A DNA stretch of 64,000 nt. Source: Rudaeicoccus suwonensis. GTDB lineage: Bacteria > Actinomycetota > Actinomycetes > Actinomycetales > Dermatophilaceae. A program made the translations under genes and the position numbers. The notes beneath the pieces were generated by a model, which did no database searches, was not told the origin of the DNA, and worked only from the letters and a program-made list of their open reading frames with translations. The DNA is taken from contig NZ_VIVQ01000005.1 in NCBI RefSeq assembly GCF_007829035.1, positions 39,890 through 103,889 on the forward strand, in the 5' to 3' direction. Shown here piece after piece: positions 17,591-26,423 of this stretch. Each line of letters begins with the position of its first letter. Positions within the stretch are counted from its first letter, which is position 1.

Positions 17591-18363
17591 CAACGACGAC
17601 GAGCTGATGATCATGCTCGATGAGGACGATTACCTCGCCGAGGACCTGGTGCTGACCGTCACCTGCCGTGCCTCTCGTTTCGAGCGGCATGACACCCCGC
17701 TCCTGCGCTGGTTCACCGCACACCTGGCCACCGAAACCCGCGCAGAGGAGGACGGTGACGATCCGGTCGTGGCCGACGTTGCCGCTGCCGAGGTGGTGCT
17801 GGTCAGCCTCCAGGACGGTCTCGCGGCGGCGTTCTTGGAGGCCGACGGGATCGACGGTGACCTCGCCACTCCCCTGGAGCACCTACGCCACCGAGGCGAC
17901 GACACCACCCTGGCCAGGGAACTCCCCTGGGATGAGCCACGTGCTGATCCTCGACCAGATCGTGGTGCCCGAGCAGCTCCGCGGCCGCGGCTACGGCACA
18001 ACCATGATCCGCCAGATCGCCGCACACTTCGACTACCTCCTGCCGGCCGCCGTCGTGCTGGCATGGCCCTCCCCCACCAACCTCAACGACCTAGACCCCT
18101 TCACCACCCGAGCAGCTATGAGGCGGACGGAAACCGTGCTGAACAACGTGGGAATGCAGCGGCTGGACGATTCCCCCATCTGGTGCGCCACCCTGAGCGC
18201 CGCCGGCGGCGGCACGACCCGCACCCTAGGTGTCGATGCCGCGGCGCAGACGTTCCAGCGCTGTACGCGCGTCGTCTTCGCCCATGGTCGTCCCAACGGT
18301 GGTGGGTGGTCGATCCCCACCAATCTCATCAAGAACCTCGGGTTGCTCCACAAGTTCCGATAG
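17580..18363 (+). pseudogene. Frameshifted GNAT acetyltransferase-like gene
   Basis: The first part reads from a GTG at 17580 (VSTNNDDELMIML) to about 17930, ending its sensible sequence at ARELPWDEP. The acetyl-CoA binding segment then continues in the next frame from about 17938: MSHVLILDQIVVPEQLRGRGYGTTMIRQIAA, the classical GNAT motif A (R/QxxGxG/A). One lost or gained base near 17930-17940 would join them. Alternatively two overlapping genes exist, but the motif order argues for one broken gene. The end of the second frame overlaps a credible minus-strand gene, so the 3' end may also be lost. Confidence 0.6.
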
Positions 18364-18453
18364 GACGGGCTGCATCCGCTGGTTGCGCCGGTCGACCGCC
18401 TCGACCAACCGCCGGTAGGCATCCGTAGTAGCGGGTGTGAGGTTGCCGGTCAT
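18226..18453 (-). CDS. Small acidic protein, function unknown
   Basis: A 75-residue reading frame (MTGNLTPATTDAYRRLVEAVDRRN to LERLRRGIDT) with amino acid use like a real helical protein. No family recognised and no clear ribosome site. It overlaps the tail of the frameshifted acetyltransferase on the other strand, so one of the two is not coding here; I favour this one in the overlap. Confidence 0.35.
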   Translation of the reverse strand: MTGNLTPATTDAYRRLVEAVDRRNQRMQPVLSELVEQPEVLDEIGGDRPPTTVGTTMGEDDARTALERLRRGIDT

Positions 18454-18679
18454 CGCGTCCAGGACATCGCCGTCGATATGCTGGCTTTGATGTGGCAGAT
18501 CCTGTCCGCAGGTGCCCCACCGCACACTGACCCCGGCCGCGGTGACCTAGTGGTAGGCGTTGACGATGGCAGCAGTGTCGTTCAGTTCGTACATCCACAA
18601 GTCGACGGGAACGGCGGCAGCTCATCGACGTGCTCCCTCGGTGCGGGTTGTGGCGCGCAGGAGGCTGACGATGGCCTAT

Positions 18680-19255
18680 GGACGTCGCCGACTGCACCGC
18701 GGGTGGTGGAGCTCCAGGTCGGGTCGTCCTGGTCGGCAGACCCGACGTAGAGTTCGGCCAGGGTCAGCGGTCGAACGCTGGTCGGGCGAGTAACAGCAGG
18801 GTCCGGCAGCGACTGCCCATTCGCCGTTGGGGCGGGTGCCTACGTAGGCGCATCCTTCTCCGACGCTCGTGTGAAAGGTGTCAGCCCTGGTGAGGATGCC
18901 GGGTCGCCGTCGAATCCGGCTCCTTCGCCGATGTATTCGCGCACGATCCGCCCTTGGGCGTCACGGTCCATGCTCCAGGCCAGCTAGGTTCCGGTGGTGG
19001 GGTGACAGGGGGGGGTGATTTGGCCGGTGTAGGTGAGGCCGGTGGGTTGGTTCAGTTCGTTAGTGACGGTGGTGGCGGTGATTTTGCCGGGCAAGTTCTG
19101 GGTGACCAGGGCTCCTGCTTCGTCGTAGGCGCCGGTGTACACCAGGTTTCCACCGGTCCCGGGACCGGTGACGGTGGTGACCAGGCCACGGCGTTGGGTG
19201 TTCCCGTCGGCGGCGGTGGCGTCACCGACTGGAGCGGATCGAGAGCGATCAACGC
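18680..19255 (-). pseudogene. Decayed RHS/YD-repeat-like gene fragment
   Basis: Minus-strand translation of 19020-19255 gives GLVTTVTGPGTGGNLVYTG and then TATTVTNELNQPTGLTYTG, the periodic Thr/Gly/Tyr style of RHS and YD-repeat proteins. It continues with an internal TAG, then WSMDRDAQGRIVREYIGEG. Further traces (FHTSVGEGCAYVGTRPNGEW; LTLAELYVGSADQDDPTW) are in other frames. Stops and frameshifts show it is dead. It lies directly downstream of the mutase gene on the same strand, and probably came from a polymorphic toxin or wall-associated protein. Confidence 0.5.
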
Positions 19256-19286
19256 GGCGCCGATCCGGACCCGGCCGGCCTCGGTG

Positions 19287-20429
19287 TTATTCCTGCGCCA
19301 GCAGCGCTGGGATCCGGTCGCGGGCGCGGATGGCGCGCTGCATGATGTTGGCGGCGTCCAGCGCGTCGGCGATCGTGACGTCCATATCCAGGTAGCGGTA
19401 CGTGCCCAGCCGTCCCGCAAACGTCACCCGGGGCTCCTGCCCGGCGGCGTCGAGGTACGTCTGGAGAAGTGACTTGTCCTGCGCCAGCCGGACCGGGTAA
19501 TAGGGAATGTCGTCCTCGCCTGCCAGCCGGGAGAACTCCCGGAATGCCACGGTCTTGTCGTGCTGCTCCCATGGCGCGAAGTGTTTGTGCTCGGAGATCC
19601 GGGTGAACGGCACGTCGAGGTCGCCGTAATTCATGACCGCGCAGCCCTGCAGGTCGCCCTCCGCGCGAATCTCCTCGAAATCCAAGGTGCGGTAGCCGAG
19701 CCTGCCGAAGCGGTGCCCGAACCACGCGTCCAGCGGACCGGTCCAGATCGTGTGGTCGAACCGGTCATGCTGGTCCGGGTCGAACGGACTGCTCAGGTGC
19801 ACCTCGATGCGGGGGTCATCCAGCATGCGCTCGACGATCGCGGTGTAACCCTCCCGTGGAATCGCCTGGTAGGGGTGAGCGAAGTATGAGTCCTCGTACG
19901 TGAAGCGCAGCGGCAGCCGCCGCAGCACCGAAGCCGGGATCTGCGTGGGCTCCAATCCCCACTGCTTGCGCGTGTATCCGAGGAAGAACGTCTCGTACAG
20001 TGGGCGGCCCATCATCGACAGCGCCTGCTCCTCGAAGTTGCGCGGGTCGGTGATCGAGGAGTCCGACTGCTCGCTGATAAAGTCTCTCGCCTGCTCCGGA
20101 TCGAGGGTTCGCCCGAAGAGCTGGTTGATGGTCAGCAGGTTGACCGGCAGCGAGTAAACCTTCCCGCCGATGGTGCTGAATACCCGGTGGTTGTAGGGCT
20201 GCATCGTGCCGAAGTCATTGATGTACTTCCAGACACGTTCATTGCCGGTGTGGAAGATGTGTGGCCCGTACCGGTGCACCATGATGCCCGTGTCTGGGTC
20301 GCGCTCGGTGTGGCAGTTGCCTCCGACGTGGCCGCGGGACTCGTGCACGGTCACCTGATGCCCCGCCTGCGCAAGTTCTCGTGCCATAACGGCTCCGCTG
20401 AAGCCTGCTCCTGCGATACCGAACTGCAT
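19287..20429 (-). CDS. glf: UDP-galactopyranose mutase
   Basis: A 380-residue flavoenzyme, the usual family length, that converts UDP-galactopyranose to UDP-galactofuranose for cell-wall arabinogalactan or other furanose-containing glycans. The N-terminal FAD dinucleotide motif is GIAGAGFSGAVMARELAQAG, followed by the family segments HVGGNCHT and YGPHIFHT, and later EHKHF, YYPV and FAGRLGTYRYLDMD. I start at ATG 20429 with GAGGAG upstream; the frame extends further but only into IS sequence. In mycolate-containing actinobacteria the main glf gene is chromosomal and essential. A copy beside IS remnants and a biosynthetic locus may supply furanose for the product or be an extra copy. Confidence 0.92.
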   Translation of the reverse strand: MQFGIAGAGFSGAVMARELAQAGHQVTVHESRGHVGGNCHTERDPDTGIMVHRYGPHIFHTGNERVWKYINDFGTMQPYNHRVFSTIGGKVYSLPVNLLTINQLFGRTLDPEQARDFISEQSDSSITDPRNFEEQALSMMGRPLYETFFLGYTRKQWGLEPTQIPASVLRRLPLRFTYEDSYFAHPYQAIPREGYTAIVERMLDDPRIEVHLSSPFDPDQHDRFDHTIWTGPLDAWFGHRFGRLGYRTLDFEEIRAEGDLQGCAVMNYGDLDVPFTRISEHKHFAPWEQHDKTVAFREFSRLAGEDDIPYYPVRLAQDKSLLQTYLDAAGQEPRVTFAGRLGTYRYLDMDVTIADALDAANIMQRAIRARDRIPALLAQE

Positions 20430-20499
20430 TCTCGCGCCGCTCCTCGTCGTCTGTGGATCTGCCACGCGATCCCGCGGTGGGTCGACCCCATCCGGTGGA

Positions 20500-21021
20500 T
20501 ATCGGATTGAGCGTACGGGGTCCAGACAGATCCCGAGTTCCCTCAGTTTCTCGCGGGGCATGGCATACATATAGGAGTACACAGCTTCGTGAGACACCAC
20601 CCGAGCGTTCCCGCACCGGGACTGGGCGCCACACCCAACGGGTCATCCTGGCGGGCTTTGGCAGCGGGTCGGCCCGCGGATCTGCTGCGTTTCGGGTCCG
20701 TCAGCACCCGCTCTGTCAGGATCTCATCACCGGCGATCTTGCTGACCTGCGAGCGTGCCCGACGGCGCTCGGAGCGCACGTCCGCGGTGACCATCCGTAG
20801 CCCAACGTTCGGGTCGAGTTCCTGCGTATCTCTCAGTTGATCACCGACGGCGAACGACGCAGATGGCCCGCGATCGCCCGAATCGGCCACTCCGCCTTCA
20901 ACCCCGTCGTGATCTCGATCCGATCGCCCGCCGTCACCATCCGCCGCTGCACCAGCCCATCCTGATCAACCCAGATCAGCCGCTGCCGACCAGCGCTATT
21001 GCGACAACGCAATGACTCCGC
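20500..21021 (-). pseudogene. IS30-family transposase remnant
   Basis: The minus strand from 21021 reads ESLRCRNSAGRQRLIWVDQDGLVQRR and then RIEITTGLKAEWPIRAIAG followed by HLRRSPSVIN, the N-terminal helix-turn-helix region of IS30-family transposases, broken by a stop at about 20835. Near 20600-20510 another frame gives VSHEAVYSYMYAMPREKLRE, the later IS30 ISHEAIY block. The DDE core is disrupted. The first 150 bases are repeated in inverted orientation at 27293-27442. Confidence 0.7.
20872..21021 (-). repeat. Inverted repeat arm (left), IS30-derived, 150 bp
   Basis: Reads on the minus strand the same as 27293-27442 on the plus strand, with a single difference noted (GCGGAGTGG against GCGGGGTGG). 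The two arms face each other around the HAD-to-thioesterase island. Confidence 0.88.
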
Positions 21022-21039
21022 CACGCAACACAAGCCTGA

Positions 21040-21045
21040 TATAAC
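21040..21045 (+). promoter_or_regulatory. Candidate -10 element of a leaderless transcript
   Basis: TATAAC at 21040-21045 lies six bases before the GTG at 21052, which has no ribosome site. The same arrangement recurs before the gene at 22327. Actinobacteria commonly start transcription at the start codon. No convincing -35 is seen. Confidence 0.35.
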
Positions 21046-21051
21046 TGCGGC

Positions 21052-21693
21052 GTGCGTCAACTGGCCATGTTTGATCTGGATGACACCTTGGTGGATCACA
21101 CCGGTGCAATCGATCGTGTGTTCATTGCTCTAGCAGAGGAGCGCTCGTGGGGGGCGGAGGGCCTGGCCTTCCTCAGGGCGGAGCAGGCGCGACCAGTCGA
21201 CAACATCGAGTCCTTAAATCTCATCATCGAGAAGTACGGGACGGGCGAGACCCCTGACCAGCTTGCGGATCTATTGAACGATCGGGTACTTGACGCCTCG
21301 ATAATGTTTGACGGCGTACTCACGGCTCTAGCTCGTCTCCGTGACGCAGGTTGGGCTCTGGCATTGGTTACCAACGGATACGAGGTGTCGCAACGGCGAA
21401 AGCTTCGGGACGGTCTGCTCGAACTGTTCGACACTCTGTGCTTCTCAGGGACGCAGGGCGTATGGAAACCCGATCCTAGGATCTTTGTCGCCGCGGCTGC
21501 AAACGCGGGCTTCCCTCCTGAGAGTGCTTGGGTAGTAGGCGATTCATGGGGGAACGACGTGGCTGGCGCGGCCGCGGTCGGGGCACGGTCGATCTGGGTT
21601 TCTCATGGACGGACGCCACCTACTAGCCCCTTCGCGGCCGACGTTATCGTTCCAACAGCTGTTGATGCCTGTGACTACCTCTGGAGCCTTTAG
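21052..21693 (+). CDS. HAD-superfamily phosphatase
   Basis: A 213-residue protein with all haloacid dehalogenase motifs: DLDDTLVD (nucleophile and acid aspartates, residues 8-15), VTNG (motif II threonine), KPDPRIF (motif III lysine) and GDSWGNDVAGA (motif IV acidic pair). The cap is the small helical C1 type. Such enzymes remove phosphate from sugar or cyclitol phosphates. Known GmhB heptose bisphosphatases are of a different HAD subtype, so equating it with that missing step is only a possibility. First gene of the island bounded by the 150-bp inverted repeats. GTG at 21052 without ribosome site; ATG at 21067 would truncate right at motif I and is less likely. Confidence 0.83.
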   Translation: MRQLAMFDLDDTLVDHTGAIDRVFIALAEERSWGAEGLAFLRAEQARPVDNIESLNLIIEKYGTGETPDQLADLLNDRVLDASIMFDGVLTALARLRDAGWALALVTNGYEVSQRRKLRDGLLELFDTLCFSGTQGVWKPDPRIFVAAAANAGFPPESAWVVGDSWGNDVAGAAAVGARSIWVSHGRTPPTSPFAADVIVPTAVDACDYLWSL

Positions 21694-22326
21694 GCCGCTC
21701 CAACCACACAGTCTCGCTCGAAAGAAGTCTCTCTCGACCTGGCCGACAGCGCGCCACCTCGCGCACCGCCGGTTGAGTCCACTGCCAGACAAACTTCAGG
21801 CCGTCACCCGGCGCCACGGTTTCCTTCTCGTGTCGCCAGCGCTCGCTCCTTCCGCTGCGTCGTTCGAACCCTGCTCTCCCTATGCCCATACCCCCTGACT
21901 CTCGACCGCCGGCAGGCGGTCCTTTCACAAATTCAGGTGTGGAACAACCCACATCCGGCCCACCGAAACCGAGCTTCCTTGGGACGGTCATGAACTTCCT
22001 ATGTACGTTCCGAGAACCCGCCCAAACGAGACCCGCACCCCCACAGTTGCGAGCCCTAGTCCTGGCGATTCACGAGCGTGGCGGATGTCGGCTCGATCCG
22101 GGCTAGTCGCCACTGGTCGCGCCGACGAGAGGCAGTGCGCGACGGGATTGACCCGCTCTGTCCGCGAGAGGGCTTGACAGCGCGACTGGCAGAAGTTGAT
22201 GGGGATCTCGCACTCGAGGCGACGTCGTCACGGCGTGCTGATACGGGCGGCGCCATCAACGCTTGGAACACCAGTTCCGCGGAAGTGAAACCTAGCCCGA
22301 TAAGCCCGGATACATATACTACGTAA
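21694..22326. other. 633-base region without a convincing gene
   Basis: No open frame here has recognisable protein sequence on either strand. Near its right end lie a palindrome-like TTGGAACACCAGTTCC region and the candidate -10 element of the next gene. It may hold a decayed gene, but I cannot identify one. Confidence 0.5.
22315..22320 (+). promoter_or_regulatory. Candidate -10 element of a leaderless transcript
   Basis: TATACT at 22315-22320 lies six bases before the GTG at 22327, with no ribosome site between. Spacing is identical to that before the HAD gene at 21052. Confidence 0.4.
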
Positions 22327-23313
22327 GTGACCGCAGAGATCTTGACGACTGACTCGGCATCTGCGACAGACTCTCTGACACTTGCCGATGAAGAAGCGGT
22401 GTGTTCGCTCGACTCGAGGAATCAGTTCTCCACAATCCAGGTCGATGGTTCACTGGCGATAGTCACATCAAATAGGATCGAGGCGTTCAGCCCGAGCTAC
22501 CGAACGCTCCTTGGCATTCCGGGCGAGTCAGGCAGACGCCTCTTCATCGGTGGGGGTTTCGCGCGGATGCGCCCTGCCCATCAGTTCGGCAGTCTCAGCG
22601 CCGCCAACCGCAGGAGCGCTCTCTCAAAGATGGTGAGACTCGCATTAGAACGGGCGCGAGACGAGGATCGCGTCGCGGTCGCCCCGTTCATCGCCACGGA
22701 CGACCTTCCAGCATTTGTTGCTGCAGCAGACGGTCTCGACCTCGGCCTTGATGTCGTCAAGAGGGAGAGCTGGTGCTACCTGGAACTCACCGAGGCTTGT
22801 GACATGGAATCATTTGTCGCGTCCCGGGACCGTAAGGTGCGACAGACGTGGAACAGAGACATCAGGGACGCCGCAGAGCTCGGGTTCGAGTACGAGGTCG
22901 TCCCGTTCGATGAAGACGTGACCCACGAAGCCGCCCCCTTCATTTCCGAGGTGGTGTCGAATAACGGCTTCACAGAAACCCCTTCATTAACCGAGTGGAG
23001 AATGAATTCATATCGTAGGCGTCCTGGGGGCCACTTCTATCTCCGAATCTCGATCGATGGCACGCCTGTCGCATACACGGCATGTCGAAAGTGGTCTAAT
23101 GTACTCGACGTACATACGGTTGGTGTCAAAAATGACTTACCGAGTCGGCGGGCTGCCTATCATTACGCTGGCTACGTTGCGCCGACCCTTATAGCTATCT
23201 CGATTGGTTCTGCGCGAGTGGATTTCGGGTACGCACACTCGGCACCGAAAATAGCGAGGGGATGTCAGCAGATTGAGCTGAACATGGTCCGGTTGGAGGG
23301 AATATTAAGCTGA
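22327..23313 (+). CDS. FemAB/BioF2-like GNAT acyltransferase 1
   Basis: A 328-residue protein of the FemAB / Acetyltransf_6 (BioF2-like) group. The key block is FVASRDRKVRQTWNRDIRDA, the RxxRRDxR-like segment typical of this group, followed by WRMNSYRRRPGGHFYLRISIDGTPVAYTACR and a final YAHSAPKIARGCQQIELNM. Relatives use aminoacyl-tRNA or acyl donors to form amide bonds; the FemXAB-type enzyme of BD-12, a streptothricin relative, aminoacylates an aminoglycoside-like acceptor with tRNA. With carrier protein and adenylation genes following, it may transfer an amino acid to the sugar or cyclitol core. It is the first of two such enzymes. Translation seems leaderless from GTG 22327. Confidence 0.7.
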   Translation: MTAEILTTDSASATDSLTLADEEAVCSLDSRNQFSTIQVDGSLAIVTSNRIEAFSPSYRTLLGIPGESGRRLFIGGGFARMRPAHQFGSLSAANRRSALSKMVRLALERARDEDRVAVAPFIATDDLPAFVAAADGLDLGLDVVKRESWCYLELTEACDMESFVASRDRKVRQTWNRDIRDAAELGFEYEVVPFDEDVTHEAAPFISEVVSNNGFTETPSLTEWRMNSYRRRPGGHFYLRISIDGTPVAYTACRKWSNVLDVHTVGVKNDLPSRRAAYHYAGYVAPTLIAISIGSARVDFGYAHSAPKIARGCQQIELNMVRLEGILS

Positions 23314-23398
23314 ATCCCATCGTCGCCGCCTTCCGCGTCGAGGGCCCTCGACCTGAGGGATTTAGCTCGTATCCGACACTTGCGTAACCGGAGGAAAC

Positions 23399-24454
23399 GT
23401 GAATCTCAACTTCTCGCTAGCCAACTCGGTCGAAGATTTCAGTCGGAACAGTTTCGAATCGCTTGGCGGGACCGCGGCGGTAACGGACTGCTACGGACGA
23501 CTGAAACAGATCGAGAAGGATCCGAGATGGCGCGTCGCCTATCTGGAGGGAAGTGCTAGCGGAGAGTTGGTATGTGCGACACCGCTCTTCGCCTGTCAAA
23601 CCAGCCGCTGGCCGAACCCAGACTTATTCGAGGGGTCGAACCCGATCGCCACGGATACCTTAGTGGTGGGCAGTACGGCCGCGCACCGGACAACCCTCTA
23701 CGTCGACCCCGAGCGCACCGATCCCCGCGCATACGCGCACCAGGTCTTTTCGTTCGTTAGAGATACTGATCGGACGACTGTTGCCTTCCCGTTTCAGGAG
23801 AGCGCCGCGGCCAGTTGGTTGAATTTCGCGTTCGAGTCCCGCATTACCTGGGTCGAGACAGAACCGACCGCGATGTACGAATCTCTCGACGCTCCGAATA
23901 CGAAGCAGGTACGCAAGTACCTGCGCAGAGACAGCAGACTCCTTGACGACATGTCAATCGAGTACAGCGTCAATGACTGGCAGGACGTGGCGAGGCGGGC
24001 GAGCACGATGATCGCAGGACACGCTCGCGCTAAAGGGGGACGTGACGTCCCTGAGCTGGCTGAGTGGCGCTTCGATCAGTGGGCAAAATGCGAGGGAGTC
24101 CGTGTCGTTGTCTTCCAAAGCAAGAGTTTGGCAGCGGAGGCTGTGTCGGTCGGCCTCATCCACGGCTCGGCCCTCACTCTCTCCGAAGTCGGTCTCCCCG
24201 ACCCCTCTGAGTGCGGTGAGGGCGAACGCCTTGCGCTATACGTAGCCGTCGTATCACAGGCGCCACAGGAGTTTGCTCGGCAGAACAGTTTGATCTCCAT
24301 TGATGTCGGCCGCGGGGCGATTGATTTCAAAAAGCGTAGGGGAGCGACAGTCACGAGAACGTGGACAGGAATCGTGAGTCTGCCGGGCCTGACGACGCTC
24401 GAGTCTAACGACCAACGCACGACACAAAAGAAGGACGAGGTGAGAACTCGATGA
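23399..24454 (+). CDS. FemAB/BioF2-like GNAT acyltransferase 2
   Basis: A 351-residue protein starting at GTG 23399 with GGAGG four bases before it. It shares the layout of the preceding acyltransferase: an N-terminal GNAT half (RVAYLEGSASGELVCATPLFAC), the block NTKQVRKYLRRDSRLLDD, then a second half with VVFQSKSLAAEAVSVGLIHG and the closing IDVGRGAIDFKKRRG. The two are clearly diverged from each other. Its stop overlaps the start of the carrier protein gene by four bases (ATGA), so they are made together and may work together, possibly with the carrier-bound aminoacyl group as donor. That donor is inference; an aminoacyl-tRNA is the better known donor for the family. Confidence 0.68.
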   Translation: MNLNFSLANSVEDFSRNSFESLGGTAAVTDCYGRLKQIEKDPRWRVAYLEGSASGELVCATPLFACQTSRWPNPDLFEGSNPIATDTLVVGSTAAHRTTLYVDPERTDPRAYAHQVFSFVRDTDRTTVAFPFQESAAASWLNFAFESRITWVETEPTAMYESLDAPNTKQVRKYLRRDSRLLDDMSIEYSVNDWQDVARRASTMIAGHARAKGGRDVPELAEWRFDQWAKCEGVRVVVFQSKSLAAEAVSVGLIHGSALTLSEVGLPDPSECGEGERLALYVAVVSQAPQEFARQNSLISIDVGRGAIDFKKRRGATVTRTWTGIVSLPGLTTLESNDQRTTQKKDEVRTR

Positions 24455-24681
24455 GTTCGGGGAATGAAACGAACGACATCATCAGAGAAAAATGGTGTTC
24501 GATACTAGGTGTTGATTCGGCCGGGCCAGAGCAGAACTTCTTCGAGCAGGGTGGCGATTCGCTCTCAGCTGTAGAGTTTGTAAGCAGCCTCGCCGGAAGG
24601 TGTGGAATCGAGATTCCGTTAGATGTCATGTTCACCGACGGCACCCTCCAAGGAGTCCTGGATGCCGCCGCGACGAACTGA
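24451..24681 (+). CDS. Free-standing acyl/peptidyl carrier protein
   Basis: A 76-residue four-helix carrier protein. The phosphopantetheine attachment site is GGDSLSAVEFV near residue 35. The preceding FFEQGGDSL and the final helix (DGTLQGVLDAAA) are standard for NRPS-type carriers. It overlaps the upstream acyltransferase gene by 4 bases and lies 106 bases before the adenylation gene, which likely loads it. A separate phosphopantetheinyl transferase is not in the window. Confidence 0.9.
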   Translation: MSSGNETNDIIREKWCSILGVDSAGPEQNFFEQGGDSLSAVEFVSSLAGRCGIEIPLDVMFTDGTLQGVLDAAATN

Positions 24682-24787
24682 CACCGACTCTGCTGCTGTC
24701 TGCCATGCATGTCTGTGAACGCAGCTACGTAGCCCGTTCCTCCCACACGGCAGCACCTGTGATCACGAGCCGAAGGAGTAGCAAAAC

Positions 24788-26323
24788 ATGTCAGGGTCAG
24801 AGGACTTGTGGGATATCTTCGAATCTAGCGTCGGCGCGTTCGGGGACGTCACGGCTTTAGATGCGGGCAATCGCACATGGAGTTACGGAACTCTGCACGA
24901 CCAAGCCATTGCGGTCAGACAGCGGCTATGCGGATCGATCGGACTCCCGGCGGTGCTTGTCGTCTGGGGTCAGAATGGTGCGGACGCGATCGTCGCGTAC
25001 TTGGTTGGGACGTCTATGGGCAGCACGATTGTCCCTATCGACGGTCAACTGCCGGTCGAGCGGGTCATGAGCATGTTGAGTGCACTCGGGGGCGGCGTAA
25101 TCCTCACGGACCGCGAAAACGAACTGCGTGACCGAATCGATGGCCGATGGTCTATAGGCACCCTCGACGGGCGAATCGACCGGCTCGGTGCGAAGTCCCG
25201 CGCCGGCGAGGAACCTGACGCTGCCTACATATTATTTACCTCAGGCACTACTGGAGAACCGAAAGGTGTCCCGATCCTCGGCGAATCCGTACGTGCTTAC
25301 GTAGACCACGTGCGCCCCATAGTCGGCATGATACCCGGCGATAGACATTCGCAAAATTTCTCTCTATCTTTCGACCTGTCGGTCCACGACATGTTTATCA
25401 CGTGGGCCAGTGGTGCAACACTCGTTTTGCGCGAGGACCGATCCCATCTGCTGATCGACGTGTACATCCGCGATCGTCAGCTAACTCACTGGTTCTCGGT
25501 GCCATCGGCTTTAACATTCACAACGCATCGTGAACACGAGCCGCTGGACACGAACCTTCGCTGGGCGGGCTTCTGTGGCGAGGCGCTCACCTATGATCAA
25601 GTAGCCAGTGTGCGAGCCTGGTTTCCCAACAGTGAGATCGTCAACTTATACGGCCCGACGGAACTCACGATCGCATGCTCCGCTTACAAACTTCCTCCGC
25701 GGGTCGCGGATGAAGTTGCAACATCCAACGGAACCGTCCCCATCGGAAGGGTATTTCCACACCTCGAGTGGCGGACGGCGAAGGCAGAGCATGGCGACAT
25801 GGACTTCCAAGAACTACTGCTTCGTGGTGTGCAGCGGTTCAAGGGATATGTTCAGCAGGAATCGAACGTGAAGGCTTTCCGTGCCGGAGACGATCGTACT
25901 CTGCTGGGACATGTGCGCGACGAAGATTGGTATAGGACCGGTGATGTCGTCGAGATCGCTGAGGGTGAGATGTTGATCCATCACGGTCGGTTGGACGATC
26001 AGGTAAAAGTGGCTGGGCACCGAATCGAGATTGCGGATGTGGAAGAGAACCTTCGGCGCATCGACGTCCTGGGAGGCGTCGCGGTCGTAGTGCTCAGAAG
26101 TCCTGAGGCGCGACTAGAGGGTATGGCGACGTTGTGCGCCTTCTACACTGCGCCGGACGTAGATGTCCGAATCGCGCGGCAGAGCTTGCAAGAGAGATTG
26201 CCTGCTTACATGATCCCCCATGATTTCAGACACGTGAAGTCGATCCCGCTAAACGCAAACGGTAAAATAGATCGAGCAGCTCTGGTCGCTGTGTGTGCCG
26301 AACCTGGGCATTCTGGCAATTGA
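24788..26323 (+). CDS. Free-standing amino-acid adenylation enzyme
   Basis: A 511-residue ANL-superfamily enzyme that should activate an amino acid with ATP and load the adjacent carrier. Core motifs: A3 YILFTSGTTGEPKGV (about residue 150), A4 SFDLSVHDMF, A5 NLYGPTELTI, A7 YRTGDVV, A8 GRLDDQVKVAGHRIE and A10 NANGKIDRAAL with the catalytic lysine. The aspartate of FDLSV in A4 (position 235 by GrsA numbering) indicates an amino acid with a free alpha-amine. My manual alignment gives a pocket close to D-L-H-A-R-A-L-I-A-K, which I cannot match to a substrate. It resembles DltA-like stand-alone enzymes in the A4 region. AAGGAGTAGCAAAACATG gives a clear ribosome site. Confidence 0.9.
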   Translation: MSGSEDLWDIFESSVGAFGDVTALDAGNRTWSYGTLHDQAIAVRQRLCGSIGLPAVLVVWGQNGADAIVAYLVGTSMGSTIVPIDGQLPVERVMSMLSALGGGVILTDRENELRDRIDGRWSIGTLDGRIDRLGAKSRAGEEPDAAYILFTSGTTGEPKGVPILGESVRAYVDHVRPIVGMIPGDRHSQNFSLSFDLSVHDMFITWASGATLVLREDRSHLLIDVYIRDRQLTHWFSVPSALTFTTHREHEPLDTNLRWAGFCGEALTYDQVASVRAWFPNSEIVNLYGPTELTIACSAYKLPPRVADEVATSNGTVPIGRVFPHLEWRTAKAEHGDMDFQELLLRGVQRFKGYVQQESNVKAFRAGDDRTLLGHVRDEDWYRTGDVVEIAEGEMLIHHGRLDDQVKVAGHRIEIADVEENLRRIDVLGGVAVVVLRSPEARLEGMATLCAFYTAPDVDVRIARQSLQERLPAYMIPHDFRHVKSIPLNANGKIDRAALVAVCAEPGHSGN

Positions 26324-26423
26324 CTGTCGTGGCAGACGTCGAATTCGGCATCGGATTTAGTGCGTCCGCTCTGACTCTGCTTTTCCAGTGTACGTCAGGG
26401 TCCCGAGCGGACGCAATCTGCCA

